Positions 45,036-53,935 of a DNA stretch of 64,000 nucleotides are shown piece by piece. Within the stretch, counting starts at the first letter, position 1; each line of letters starts with the position of its first letter. Under the pieces are notes generated by a model. That model saw only the letters and a list, made by a program, of their open reading frames with translations, made no database searches and was not told the origin of the DNA. The translations under genes and the position numbers were made by a program. This stretch comes from Fibrobacterota bacterium (lineage in GTDB: Bacteria > Fibrobacterota > Chitinivibrionia > Chitinivibrionales > Chitinispirillaceae), in assembly GCA_023436205.1 (NCBI GenBank), contig JAEZKC010000002.1:62001-126000 (forward strand), written 5' to 3'.

Positions 45036-45279
45036 GACAGAAAACTCCTTTGACTGGACTTGGAAAATGTTCTCTTGAAATGATGGCGGATCCGCCAGTC
45101 TCTTAATATACATTATTGTAGCGCGCCTTTGAGCCCCCGGGAGGCACTGTGACCGGCGATTCTCCAGGGTGGATTGAAACAGATTCATTCCGCCCCTCAA
45201 TTAAAGGGCATCACCATGCGCTCATTTATTAATTTTTATAAGTACACCAGTGCTCCCAACTCTAACCTGCGCAAAGCTC

Positions 45280-45792
45280 ATGAGCAACAACCACTTGACC
45301 GACATGCTGGTTTCTTTCACCAAGGCTGAAGTGAAATTCATAATCTGCGGAGGAGTTGCGGCTGTGCTGCACGGAGTGGAGCGGATGACTCTGGATCTGG
45401 ATATAAGTGTTGATATGGAGCCTCAGAACGTTAAACGATTTCTCTCTGCGCTGAAGGAAATTGAGCTTGAACCCCGGATTCCCATCCCTTCAGAGACACT
45501 CCTCGATCCAAAAAAAATTCAGATGCTCATTGAAGAGAAAAATGCCAGGGTATTCACCTTCGCCGATCGGGACAAGCCCTGGAAGCAGGTGGACATTTTC
45601 CTCACAGAAGACTATTCCTACAATCGACTGCTGTCCGATACGATCACCATTAAAATCGCCGGTTTCCCCATGCTGGTAATCTCAAAGGAGAGGCTGATTC
45701 TCATGAAACAGTCTGTTCACCCCTTGAGAACCAAAGATGCACTGGATGTGAGTGAATTACTGCGTATCAAAGGAGGAGAACAGACACAATGA
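45280..45792 (+). CDS. Nucleotidyltransferase-fold protein (AbiEii/DUF6036-like)
   Basis: About 170 residues with a Pol-beta/nucleotidyltransferase-type start: FIICGGVAAVLHGVERMTLDLDISVD, where GG and the D-x-D pair mark the site. A later acidic patch (KQVDIFL) supplies the third Asp. The C-terminus (LVISKERLILMKQSVHPLRTKDALDV) resembles DUF6036 and AbiEii-like proteins, some of which are toxins or tRNA-modifying enzymes. The stop overlaps a 67-residue downstream gene (ATGA). I prefer ATG 45280; GTG 45250 is in frame. Whether this is a toxin is not shown. Confidence 0.7.
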   Translation: MSNNHLTDMLVSFTKAEVKFIICGGVAAVLHGVERMTLDLDISVDMEPQNVKRFLSALKEIELEPRIPIPSETLLDPKKIQMLIEEKNARVFTFADRDKPWKQVDIFLTEDYSYNRLLSDTITIKIAGFPMLVISKERLILMKQSVHPLRTKDALDVSELLRIKGGEQTQ

Positions 45793-45992
45793 ACCTGAAA
45801 CCTCCTGAAAACGACGAATTCCTGAAGAGCTTGAATTCTCTGAAAGCGTCAGACTTTGATGGTCATACCGCCTTTTCAAGTATGTCCCCGGAGGAGAGAT
45901 TGATGTGGCTCTCTCAAGCAGCCAAGTTTTTTTTCCAAAACAGCCGGTCTTTGGCGGCAGTTCAGGAGAAGGATCAGCCGGATCTCTCCTGA
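45789..45992 (+). CDS. Small partner of the nucleotidyltransferase
   Basis: A 67-residue soluble, probably helical, acidic protein without cysteines or a recognisable family. Its ATG overlaps the nucleotidyltransferase stop (ATGA), and a GGAGGAG lies about ten bases upstream. A tight pairing of a small acidic protein with a nucleotidyltransferase recalls toxin-antitoxin modules, but there the antitoxin is often upstream. It ends ten bases before the converging lnt stop. Function unknown. Confidence 0.6.
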   Translation: MNLKPPENDEFLKSLNSLKASDFDGHTAFSSMSPEERLMWLSQAAKFFFQNSRSLAAVQEKDQPDLS

Positions 45993-46001
45993 TGGTTTTC
46001 T

Positions 46002-47645
46002 TTAGTGATTTGGAACAAGCTTCTGCTCTTCTACCAGAAGCGGCCGAGTGATCACCCCGTCGGGCCGTCTGCGGAACAGAAGGGCAAGCAGAACTGCTAT
46101 GGCAACGGTAAAGGCACAGAGACTAATGAACCAGTCCCCGTTTTTGGAATAGAGAGTGGGTATTCTCGCTCTGGGGAGATCCCCTGTTAGAGTTGTTCGA
46201 ACATAAAGGTTGCTCCGCTGAAGAACTCTGCCGAACGGGTCCACTGTCATACTAATTCCGGTATTGGCCGAACGAGCCAGAGATATTCCATTCTCAATAG
46301 CCCGCATCTGGGCCATGGCTGCGTGCTGATAGGGCCCGGATGATTTTCCGAACCAGCCATCATTGGTGATATTCACAAGTAAATTCGTGGACTCCTTGAG
46401 CCTGCGCTGTACAAAGGAGGGATAGATTATTTCATAACAGATGTAAGGTGCAGCTTCAATCTTCTCCCCAATGTTAAAAAGGGTCTCTTCCGTACCCCGT
46501 TTGAAATCCGCTTCCCCCAGGTTTACCCGAGATAGAATGGGAAACTGGGCTTCAAAAGGCATCCCCTCCGAAAATGGCACCAGCATTATTTTGTGATAGG
46601 GAATGAGTTCTCCCTTTGTCACCAGAAATGCCGTGTTGTAAACATCATAGCGCTGAGAAGATCCCTTGGCAGCCTCATCCCAGTGAAGCGCTCCGGCAAT
46701 GAGCGGCACTCCGGTTTCCTGCACCCAGGACAGCACCTTACGTCTGTATTCGGGACGCCTGTCAAGATAACAGAGCAGTGCGCTTTCCGGTAAAATTATG
46801 AGATCCGGCTTATCAAGGGCGGCATTGAAAACCATCTCTTTGCTGATAGTAAAAGCTGAATCAAGAGAATTGCCGGTCCAGTTGAACTGATCCATATAGC
46901 TCTGAAGCAGAGATACCTTAACGGTTCCCTCGCTTGTAACATCCCGTTGCATGCGGAAAGATCCCCAGATGGCAATCGCTACTAAAATGCTCCCCATTAC
47001 CGCACAGTGAATCACTTTCTGCATGATATTCTCTTTAATCCGTATGCTGCCAAGAAGTTCCCAAACAAAAATGTTAGCAAACACAATCATAAAAGAGAGC
47101 CCCCATACACCCGTTATGGAGGAAAATTGGGCAAGGGGTAGAAGTCCTGTTGAACTGTAGCCAAGAAGCGCCCAGGGGAAGGAAATATCACTGAGTGTGC
47201 GGCAGTATTCAACTAGTACCCAGACTGCCGGAAAAATCAGAATGTAAAACCTGGGCAGTAATCTGCTGAGCAGGCGAAACAGAAGAGCTGCAAGCAGATA
47301 AAAAAGCCCCATTCCCAGAGCGATAAGCACCACCCCTACCAGAATGACAGCCCAGAGCCCCTCGGCCGTGACAAATCCGATCCAGTAGTATTGAGCTAAG
47401 CAGATTGTAAAGCAGTATAGATATGTATGAAACAAAGCCTTTTTGAAAGGTTTTCTGGTGGCAAAGAAAAATAAGGGGATGAGACTGACAAACCCCAGCA
47501 ACGGGAAAAAGGTGAAAACCGGATGCAGCATTTTATTAAAGGGTGGAAGACAAAGCGGATAGAGAAGAGCACTCACAATCGGAAGCCACCAGCGGTTTCC
47601 GCCCTCATAGTAGTCACTTAATTTTTTTAGTACTATTTGCAGCAT
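46002..47645 (-). CDS. lnt: Apolipoprotein N-acyltransferase
   Basis: Adds the third acyl chain to the N-terminal Cys of lipoproteins. At 547 residues it has an N-terminal integral membrane part of about seven helices followed by a periplasmic nitrilase domain. The nitrilase triad is visible: Glu in LIILPESALL, Lys in YHKIMLVPFSEGMP and Cys in YICYEIIYP. A last helix (FISLCAFTVAIAVLLALLF) closes the protein. It matches the many lipoproteins in this window. The start overlaps the 3' end of the FecR/PKD gene by 13 bases. Confidence 0.93.
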   Translation of the reverse strand: MLQIVLKKLSDYYEGGNRWWLPIVSALLYPLCLPPFNKMLHPVFTFFPLLGFVSLIPLFFFATRKPFKKALFHTYLYCFTICLAQYYWIGFVTAEGLWAVILVGVVLIALGMGLFYLLAALLFRLLSRLLPRFYILIFPAVWVLVEYCRTLSDISFPWALLGYSSTGLLPLAQFSSITGVWGLSFMIVFANIFVWELLGSIRIKENIMQKVIHCAVMGSILVAIAIWGSFRMQRDVTSEGTVKVSLLQSYMDQFNWTGNSLDSAFTISKEMVFNAALDKPDLIILPESALLCYLDRRPEYRRKVLSWVQETGVPLIAGALHWDEAAKGSSQRYDVYNTAFLVTKGELIPYHKIMLVPFSEGMPFEAQFPILSRVNLGEADFKRGTEETLFNIGEKIEAAPYICYEIIYPSFVQRRLKESTNLLVNITNDGWFGKSSGPYQHAAMAQMRAIENGISLARSANTGISMTVDPFGRVLQRSNLYVRTTLTGDLPRARIPTLYSKNGDWFISLCAFTVAIAVLLALLFRRRPDGVITRPLLVEEQKLVPNH

Positions 47646-50254
47646 CTGAATCCTGTATAGAAGTACTTCTTATCCTTTCGCAATTGCAGCCTGGAATCGC
47701 AGCCGCCCTCCTTTTCCCCGCTCTGGTAGAATCCCCCGTAAACCAAGGCATTCTCCTTGTCGGATGATGAAGTCCATTCGGCAGCGTTTCCGCTCATGTC
47801 AAAAATTGAAAGAGATCCGGCGCAATCCGGAAAAGATCCCGAAGCACTCAGCTTATTTGTTGAACTTGGATTCCCGAGAGTATTGCACTTTCCGGAATCG
47901 AACTTTTTACCGTAAGGAAAAGCCTGCTTTTCCTGACCATCCCTGCAGGCCTGACTCCACTCTGCAGAAGTGCAAAGCCGCTTTCCCGCCTTTTCACATG
48001 CACTTTTGGCTTCCGCCCAGGTCACTTCGACATCTGGAACAGAACCCTTTTTATTCGGCCACTCGTATCTGTCGATACAGAAACGACCTTTTTCCACGGT
48101 CTGCATCTCTGAAGGACAGATTACAACCTTTACCGTATCGGTAGCCGTCCCTCCGTCTGCATCAGTGACCCTGAGCACCACGTATGAATATACGTCAAAC
48201 GCATGCTCAACCGTACCAGAAGTCTCGGATTTATAATCGTAACTGCCGTCCCGGTCAAAATCCCACTCATACCTGACGACCTGACCATCTGCATCGGTAC
48301 CGGTTCCAACCAGTTTCACCTTATTTCCGGGACGGGACACGATATCCTCTCCGGCATTTGCTTTGGGAGGAAGATGCCCGATTTCCACCTTCACGCTGTC
48401 TCTGCCTATCTGCCCGTCGGCGACCCGGGCCGTGAGAACAACGGTGTGCTTGCCCGCTCTCTTAAACTCATACTTGGCCTCCGGACTTGCAGAACTGAAA
48501 TCCGGCTTGCCATCGGCATCAAAATCCCATTCATATTGAGTGATGCTGCCGTGAGCACTCTGCGCCTTCCCCTTGAAAGCGACAGTGTTATTCACCATAC
48601 CTTTATATGGACCACCTGCACTCACCACAAGAGAACTGTTTTCGATTCGGATAGATGTTTGTTGTGAGGAGAGCAGCTTGTTTTTCCCCTGCACATCACA
48701 CACCACCTCATAGAGACCCGGCATGCGGAAGGACATGTTCACTTGCGGTTTCGCCGTACTTTTCTCCATGAGCACATTGTCGCATTTAAACCGCCATTTA
48801 TACCCAGTTATGGTTTCTTCTCCGCTTATGGGGCAGCTGAAACTGATTTCCTGACCGGCGAATGCCTTCTGCGGTCCGGCAAGCGGCCCTGCGGAAAATC
48901 CCTCAATCACTTCAACCTGCGCCCAAACTGAATCACAAGCCCCCTCCTGATCCTTAACAAGCACCCCCACTTTATAGGTCCCCGCTTTTTCCCAGACCTT
49001 TTCTTTAGTCGACCTGACCGAAAAAGCGCTGTCAGATTCATCCCACCTTCCATCTCCATCCAGATCCCAGCGGAAAAGGAGCACTGAATCTCTGACATCT
49101 TTGCTGTCTGATGCATCCAGTTTGCAGATAGTCTTTACGGTGATTTTTGCCGGTACAGCCTTAAGTTTTGCAGTAGGAGCCTTGTTAATCAGAATGCTGC
49201 GTTCAGCTAGAGTAATACGCCCGTCAGAGCATTTCACCTCAACTCGAGTCAGATGAATTCCTTCTTTATTAAAGGTATGCACAACTGAATCCCGATCACA
49301 GAACTCATCACCGCCGGGAAGATCATACTTTCCATCAGCATCAAAATCATAACGGAACAGAAAGGCGGAAGATCTGTCATCCTGAACGCTGACCCGAACC
49401 GGGACATTTTCACCGGGAATTGCCTGCATCGCCATGGACAGCTGCACCTTCAACTCTGGAAGCGGCTTTTTTGAAGATACACTATCTGATGCATTCGCCT
49501 TTTCAACAACAACATTCCTGGGGACGGCTTTAAACTCCTCTTCAACCCTTTTCTCAGACTCTTTTACTGATGGTTCCTCAGGTTCCGTTACCGACTGTTC
49601 AGTATCGACAACCACACCGGTGTTATTCTCTTCCCGTCCCAGAAAACAGCCATTCATCCGAACCGCAGTACTGATCACTGTTCGCCCAACCCATTCCCGA
49701 AGATGAGCAACAGACTCCTGCTCCAGGCGCATTTCCTGAGGTACTTTTCCCTTTTCAAAAACAGTTTTTCTGCAGGATCCCACCCGCATTTCCTGCCCGG
49801 CCTGTTTCACCAGCGCCTCTCCCGCCAGTACCTCAACGGTCAGCCTGTTCCCGTCATTTAGAATGGACACATCAGCATTTTTCACCGCGAGTCTGACATC
49901 AATAGCGTTCAAAGTGACGACATCACCATTTCGAGATAAAACGTGCATGTTCCCTCTGCTCAGGTTCAAAAAGACCTCATCCCTGTTTTGAGTCTTTCCG
50001 ATACTGAAAGTACTGCTTTCATTCACATATATAAAGCTGGACTTGAACCTCATTTTCACTTTAGAGCTACCGCCAACCGCAACAATATCACCTGCTCTGA
50101 GCTGCTGGTTTTCGTTAACGGGCTTATTTTCCTTTCCAAGCAAGGTGGGATTTCCCACTACTATGAGCACTTCGGGCCATTTTCCGCTGTTACAGGACAT
50201 CACCATTACGACTGCCAGAAAAGACAACCGAAGAAACCGACTAATCTGTTTCAT
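47633..50254 (-). CDS. Lipoprotein with FecR-like, PKD and C-terminal SUMF1-like domains
   Basis: An 873-residue lipoprotein with lipobox VMVMSC. Residues about 30-190 resemble a FecR-type domain (LRAGDIVAVGGSSKVKMRF, then LNLSRGNMHVLSRNG). A linker rich in E, V and T leads to four or five PKD-like domains, each carrying a calcium-loop-like DFDADGKYD, DLDGDGRWD, DFDADGKPD or DFDRDGSYD. The last 150 residues are a formylglycine-enzyme-like domain with FCIDRYEW, LCTSAEWSQACRDG, DMSGNAAEWTSS and FRCCK. The Asp-rich loops suggest calcium binding. It shares an operon with lnt. The role may be surface recognition; catalysis is unproven. Confidence 0.78.
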   Translation of the reverse strand: MKQISRFLRLSFLAVVMVMSCNSGKWPEVLIVVGNPTLLGKENKPVNENQQLRAGDIVAVGGSSKVKMRFKSSFIYVNESSTFSIGKTQNRDEVFLNLSRGNMHVLSRNGDVVTLNAIDVRLAVKNADVSILNDGNRLTVEVLAGEALVKQAGQEMRVGSCRKTVFEKGKVPQEMRLEQESVAHLREWVGRTVISTAVRMNGCFLGREENNTGVVVDTEQSVTEPEEPSVKESEKRVEEEFKAVPRNVVVEKANASDSVSSKKPLPELKVQLSMAMQAIPGENVPVRVSVQDDRSSAFLFRYDFDADGKYDLPGGDEFCDRDSVVHTFNKEGIHLTRVEVKCSDGRITLAERSILINKAPTAKLKAVPAKITVKTICKLDASDSKDVRDSVLLFRWDLDGDGRWDESDSAFSVRSTKEKVWEKAGTYKVGVLVKDQEGACDSVWAQVEVIEGFSAGPLAGPQKAFAGQEISFSCPISGEETITGYKWRFKCDNVLMEKSTAKPQVNMSFRMPGLYEVVCDVQGKNKLLSSQQTSIRIENSSLVVSAGGPYKGMVNNTVAFKGKAQSAHGSITQYEWDFDADGKPDFSSASPEAKYEFKRAGKHTVVLTARVADGQIGRDSVKVEIGHLPPKANAGEDIVSRPGNKVKLVGTGTDADGQVVRYEWDFDRDGSYDYKSETSGTVEHAFDVYSYVVLRVTDADGGTATDTVKVVICPSEMQTVEKGRFCIDRYEWPNKKGSVPDVEVTWAEAKSACEKAGKRLCTSAEWSQACRDGQEKQAFPYGKKFDSGKCNTLGNPSSTNKLSASGSFPDCAGSLSIFDMSGNAAEWTSSSDKENALVYGGFYQSGEKEGGCDSRLQLRKDKKYFYTGFRCCK

Positions 50255-50349
50255 ACCTGAGACTCACTTTCAGAAAGACTTTTAGAGTATGCCTGTAGAT
50301 TTTAACGTTAATACCTGGGGAGGTCAAGCAGGTGAGAAAAGAGAGGGGG

Positions 50350-50559
50350 TCAGAGCATTATATCCAAGGCTTTGGTAAACGCATGGCTCAGATCCTCCAG
50401 CACATCCTCCGTGCTGTAGAATCCCTGCTGAATGCGGCTCCTGATCCCTTTTATGAGTTCTTCACGATCCTGAGCAGAATCAGTTTCGGCTGAAGCTTTC
50501 GCATTACCACCGTTTCTTGATTTATGCCTTTCAGGCCTCTTGGGGCGTTTAGCGGGCAT
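50350..50559 (-). CDS. Small FlgM-like protein
   Basis: A 69-residue, basic then acidic protein. The C-terminal half (REELIKGIRSRIQQGFYSTE followed by DVLEDLSHAF) resembles the sigma-28-binding region of FlgM anti-sigma factors, where a helix, the G-x-Y turn and a second helix are typical. The Arg/Lys-rich N-terminus is unusual. The ATG at 50559 has AAGG about eight bases upstream. It lies 80 bases from the lipoprotein start and is divergent from nifA. No flagellar gene is nearby. The FlgM relation is tentative. Confidence 0.45.
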   Translation of the reverse strand: MPAKRPKRPERHKSRNGGNAKASAETDSAQDREELIKGIRSRIQQGFYSTEDVLEDLSHAFTKALDIML

Positions 50560-50757
50560 GAGTTCCATCCTTGTGTTGAATCCGGAGAAATCCTTTCTCC
50601 TTACTACTTGTTTCGGCAGAACACTCCACTTACTTGAATGCTTTGTTCATGTGAGGTCAGGGACATCTTGATACAAAAAGCGCTATTTTTAGTCTACATT
50701 ACACAAAGATGTAACAACTTTCCTGGTATAACTACCTCAAAATGCTCAGTTTCCGCA

Positions 50758-50773
50758 TGGCATAGGCGTTGCA
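50758..50773 (+). promoter_or_regulatory. Sigma-54 promoter upstream of nifA
   Basis: TGGCATAGGCGTTGCA fits the -24/-12 consensus: GG and GC are exactly ten bases apart. The expected transcript start is near 50785, about 23 bases before the nifA ATG. This implies that nifA needs sigma-54 and an activator, either another enhancer-binding protein or NifA itself. Confidence 0.75.
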
Positions 50774-50807
50774 TTGGTTAGCGATCCAACTTCCGGAAGA
50801 GAAAACT

Positions 50808-52358
50808 ATGACCTACTGCTTACAAGTAAAAGAGCGGAAAAAAGACGAGCACCTGGAGACACTTGCCGAGATAGCCGAAAAGATTGCCGCTCGCAGCCCT
50901 CAGGAAGAGATGCTCCGAAATGTTCTTGACATACTCGAAAAAAGGCTGGGCATGATTAGAGGGACGATCATGTTGCGGTCTCAATCAGGGGATAAACTTT
51001 CAGTCGGAGCACTAAACCAGGATTCGACCAGCGGAGTTGCAGAAATCTGCTACTGCTGGGGAGAGGGAATCACCGGAAGGGTTCTGGAAACGGGGAAAGC
51101 GGCAATAATTGACAGAATATCACAGGAACCCCAGTTCAGAGATCGTATTCACCAGAGAAAGCAGAAAAATGCTGAGGATGTCAGTTTCATTTGTGTACCA
51201 GTGAAGGTCGGACCGGAAGTCGTGGGAACGTTGTCGGTCGATCTTCCCACAAGTGAGGCCCCCTTTTTAAACGAACATGAACGGCTGCTCAGTATTGTCT
51301 CAAGCCTCATTGCCGGAGATGTCCAAAGAAGACGGGTAGCGCTTGAAGAACGGCAGGATCTTGAAAGAGAAAACATCAGACTGCGAGATGCGTTGGGTGA
51401 AAACTTCCGCCCGGTAAACATGATTGGCACCTCAAGACTGATGCGTGATGTATACATGAGAATTCATCAGGTATCAAAAAGCAACACAACGGTGCTTATC
51501 AGAGGTGAATCGGGAACGGGAAAGGAACTGGTGGCCTCGGCCATCCACTATTCAAGCAACAGGGCTCCCAAACCATTTATAAAAGTAAACTGCGCCGTAC
51601 TTAACGAGCAGCTTCTCGAAAGCGAGCTGTTCGGACATGAAAAAGGGGCTTTCACCGGTGCCGTTACAACTAGGATTGGAAGGGTGGAGGCAGCCCAGGA
51701 GGGGACACTTTTTCTCGACGAAATTGGAGAAATCAGTCCGCTTATGCAGGCAAAGCTCCTCAGAGTGCTTCAGGAAAGGGAGTTCGAACGGGTCGGAAGC
51801 AGCACCACTCTGAAAGCGGATGTGCGCATAATCGCCGCCACCAACCGCGATCTTGAAAAGATGGTCGGAGATGGTCTTTTCCGTCAAGACCTGTTTTACC
51901 GGATCAATGTTTTCCCTGTGATGCTGCCACCTCTGAGGGAGAGAAAGGAGGACATTTTACCTCTTGCAAATTTCTTTCTTGAAAAGTACTGCAGAACTCT
52001 GGGGAAATGCATCCGCCGGATCTCCACTCAGGCCATTAATGCCATTATGAGTTACCACTGGCCCGGCAATATCAGGGAACTTGAGAACTGCATCGAGTAT
52101 TCGGTGCTTCTAGCTTCCGAAGGAGTAATCCATTCCTATCACTTGCCGCCTACTCTTCAACTGCCGGACACAAAGGAAATTGCCATGGCAGGTGAACTCA
52201 AGTCTCGAACCCTATCCATGGAGCGCGACATGATTGTTGACGCGCTCAAACACTCCAGGGGAAACATTACCGCTGCTGCCAGAGAACTGGGAGTTACACC
52301 ACGAATCCTGCGGTATAAAATGAGTAAACTGAATGTGGAAGCTAGGAAAAAGCATTGA
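50808..52358 (+). CDS. nifA: NifA-type sigma-54-dependent activator
   Basis: A 516-residue activator of nitrogenase genes. Residues about 30-185 are a GAF domain, 205-430 the AAA+ core with Walker A GESGTGKE, the sigma-54-contacting GAFTGA and the Walker B LFLDEIGE. Residues 475-515 are a Fis-type helix-turn-helix (NITAAARELGVTPRILRYKM). The C-x4-C interdomain motif of oxygen-sensitive rhizobial NifA is absent. GAAGAG precedes the start ATG at 50808. It sits directly upstream of nifH, whose promoter is sigma-54 type. I call it NifA by context and domain order. Confidence 0.9.
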   Translation: MTYCLQVKERKKDEHLETLAEIAEKIAARSPQEEMLRNVLDILEKRLGMIRGTIMLRSQSGDKLSVGALNQDSTSGVAEICYCWGEGITGRVLETGKAAIIDRISQEPQFRDRIHQRKQKNAEDVSFICVPVKVGPEVVGTLSVDLPTSEAPFLNEHERLLSIVSSLIAGDVQRRRVALEERQDLERENIRLRDALGENFRPVNMIGTSRLMRDVYMRIHQVSKSNTTVLIRGESGTGKELVASAIHYSSNRAPKPFIKVNCAVLNEQLLESELFGHEKGAFTGAVTTRIGRVEAAQEGTLFLDEIGEISPLMQAKLLRVLQEREFERVGSSTTLKADVRIIAATNRDLEKMVGDGLFRQDLFYRINVFPVMLPPLRERKEDILPLANFFLEKYCRTLGKCIRRISTQAINAIMSYHWPGNIRELENCIEYSVLLASEGVIHSYHLPPTLQLPDTKEIAMAGELKSRTLSMERDMIVDALKHSRGNITAAARELGVTPRILRYKMSKLNVEARKKH

Positions 52359-52648
52359 CCAGCCTCTTACGTGAGTAATCACAGTTCACCTCTTCTTGAT
52401 AATTACAAATCGGCATCATTCTTCTATGCACGAAACCATTTCGCTGTATGGTTTACTACTGCACCCCTGTTACATACACTGCTTTTTACCTTCTTGCATA
52501 AATGTAAAGTCAGCTCTAAAATCTTACATTTTTGAAAGATCCAACCGTAACACTATTAAAATCAGTATGTTACATCTCCTACGCAGTCACAACCTGACAT
52601 GAATTATGATAATTTTGTAAAGTTACAGTAAAGAGCCGATTCCCCAGA

Positions 52649-52664
52649 TGTCAGTTTTTGAACA
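52649..52664 (+). promoter_or_regulatory. Candidate NifA upstream activator site (TGT-N10-ACA)
   Basis: TGTCAGTTTTTGAACA fits TGT-N10-ACA exactly. It ends 22 bases before the -24 element, closer than the 80-150 bases usual for enhancer sites, so it is only a candidate. Confidence 0.45.
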
Positions 52665-52685
52665 GATTGCCCGACTCTCCGTTCA

Positions 52686-52701
52686 TGGCACAGCTGTTGC
52701 A
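52686..52701 (+). promoter_or_regulatory. Sigma-54 promoter of nifH
   Basis: TGGCACAGCTGTTGCA is a near-perfect -24/-12 element (TGGCAC-N5-TTGCA). The expected start near 52713 leaves a short leader before the GTG of nifH at 52759, which has AAGGAG seven bases upstream. Confidence 0.88.
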
Positions 52702-52758
52702 TAAGTATCTTCCGGGAAAAATGCGGACCACTTAAACAAAACAAAAAAGGAGCATATT

Positions 52759-53583
52759 GTGCGTAAAGTGGCTATCTACGGTAAAGGCGGCATCGGCAAG
52801 TCCACCACCACACAGAACACCGTCGCTGGGCTTGCTGAAATGGGAAAGAAGGTCATGGTTGTCGGATGCGATCCCAAGGCGGACTCGACACGACTGCTTC
52901 TTGGTGGTCTTGCTCAGAGAAGTGTTCTGCAGACCCTCAGGGAGGAAGGCGAGGATGTGGAACTTGAGGACATCCGCAAAATCGGATTCAAGGGCACTAT
53001 CTGTGTTGAATCAGGCGGTCCCGAACCCGGGGTGGGCTGTGCCGGAAGAGGTATTATCACTTCCATTAACATGCTGGAACAGCTTGGAGCCTATGCCGAT
53101 TCGGTCAGTCTTGACTATGTGTTCTATGATGTACTGGGGGACGTGGTCTGCGGAGGATTTGCCATGCCTATTCGCGAAGGAAAAGCCCAGGAGATTTACA
53201 TCGTTGTTTCAGGTGAAATGATGGCCATGTACGCAGCAAACAACATCTGCAAAGGAATTGTCAAATTTGCCGAAGCGGGTGGAGTTCGTCTGGGAGGACT
53301 TATCTGCAACAGCCGCAAAGTTGATAATGAATACGATATGATCGATGCTTTTGCCAAAAAACTTGGAACACAGATGATCTACTTCGTTCCTCGTGACAAC
53401 ATGGTGCAGAGAGCAGAAATCAACCGCAAAACAGTTATCGATTTCGATCCCGCTCAGCCTCAAGCTGATCATTATCGCAACCTGTCCAAAGCGATAGATC
53501 AGAACGAAATGTTTGTTATCCCCAAACCCATGGACACATCAGAACTCGAAACTCTTCTCATTCAGCACGGAATCGCCAACTGA
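52759..53583 (+). CDS. nifH: Nitrogenase iron protein (dinitrogenase reductase)
   Basis: Delivers electrons to NifDK at the cost of ATP, as a homodimer bridged by a [4Fe-4S] cluster. At 274 residues it has normal length. The P-loop is GKGGIGKSTT, switch I contains VGCDPKADSTR, and the cluster cysteines lie in VGCAGRGI and DVVCGGFAMP. The Arg of CAGRG is the site that DraT modifies in some species. It starts at GTG 52759. It opens the nif operon, and nifI1 follows after 14 bases. Confidence 0.98.
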   Translation: MRKVAIYGKGGIGKSTTTQNTVAGLAEMGKKVMVVGCDPKADSTRLLLGGLAQRSVLQTLREEGEDVELEDIRKIGFKGTICVESGGPEPGVGCAGRGIITSINMLEQLGAYADSVSLDYVFYDVLGDVVCGGFAMPIREGKAQEIYIVVSGEMMAMYAANNICKGIVKFAEAGGVRLGGLICNSRKVDNEYDMIDAFAKKLGTQMIYFVPRDNMVQRAEINRKTVIDFDPAQPQADHYRNLSKAIDQNEMFVIPKPMDTSELETLLIQHGIAN

Positions 53584-53597
53584 AAGGACTACTGAAA

Positions 53598-53924
53598 ATG
53601 ATAATGATCAGATCAATTGTCAGACCTGAACGCAGTGATGCAGTAATGGCCGCACTTATGGAAGCTGGTTTCCCGGCAGTTACAAAAATTTCAGTTTACG
53701 GCCGTGGAAAGCAGCGCGGACTCAAAGTTGGTGATGTCACCTATGATGAACTGCCGAAAGAACTTCTTCTTGTCGTGGTTCCAGACAAGGAAAAGGATTT
53801 TGTTGTGGATACGGTGATGAAGGCCGCCCGTACAGGGGATAAGGGGAATTTCGGTGACGGTAAAATTTTTGTTTCTTCGGTGGAAGAGGTCTATACCATC
53901 TCCTCCGGTATCAAGGAAAACTGA
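53598..53924 (+). CDS. nifI1: Nitrogenase-specific PII protein NifI1
   Basis: A 108-residue PII (GlnB) relative. The T-loop region VYGRGKQRGLKVGDVTYDEL and the B-loop TGDKGNFGDGKIFVS are visible. Located between nifH and nifD with nifI2, it fits the NifI1 class. With NifI2 it switches nitrogenase off by binding NifDK when ammonium is plentiful, as shown in methanogens. Position and sequence make the assignment secure. Confidence 0.95.
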   Translation: MIMIRSIVRPERSDAVMAALMEAGFPAVTKISVYGRGKQRGLKVGDVTYDELPKELLLVVVPDKEKDFVVDTVMKAARTGDKGNFGDGKIFVSSVEEVYTISSGIKEN

Positions 53925-53935
53925 GAGGAGAGAAT

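Larger units (their letters stand above)
52359..52758. promoter_or_regulatory. Control region between nifA and nifH
   Basis: A 400-base AT-rich gap without a gene. It holds two inverted repeats: AAATGTAA (52500-52507) with TTACATTT (52524-52531), and GTAACA (52547-52552) with TGTTAC (52568-52573). TGTTACAT occurs at 52468 and 52568, and in inverse orientation at 50709-50716 before nifA. A NifA-type TGT-N10-ACA site is at 52649-52664 and the nifH promoter at 52686-52701. Confidence 0.6.

Noticed and set aside
52649..52664. TGT-N10-ACA as a certain NifA enhancer
   Set aside because: It fits the consensus but lies too close to the promoter, and the pattern is short enough to occur by chance; kept only as a candidate site.
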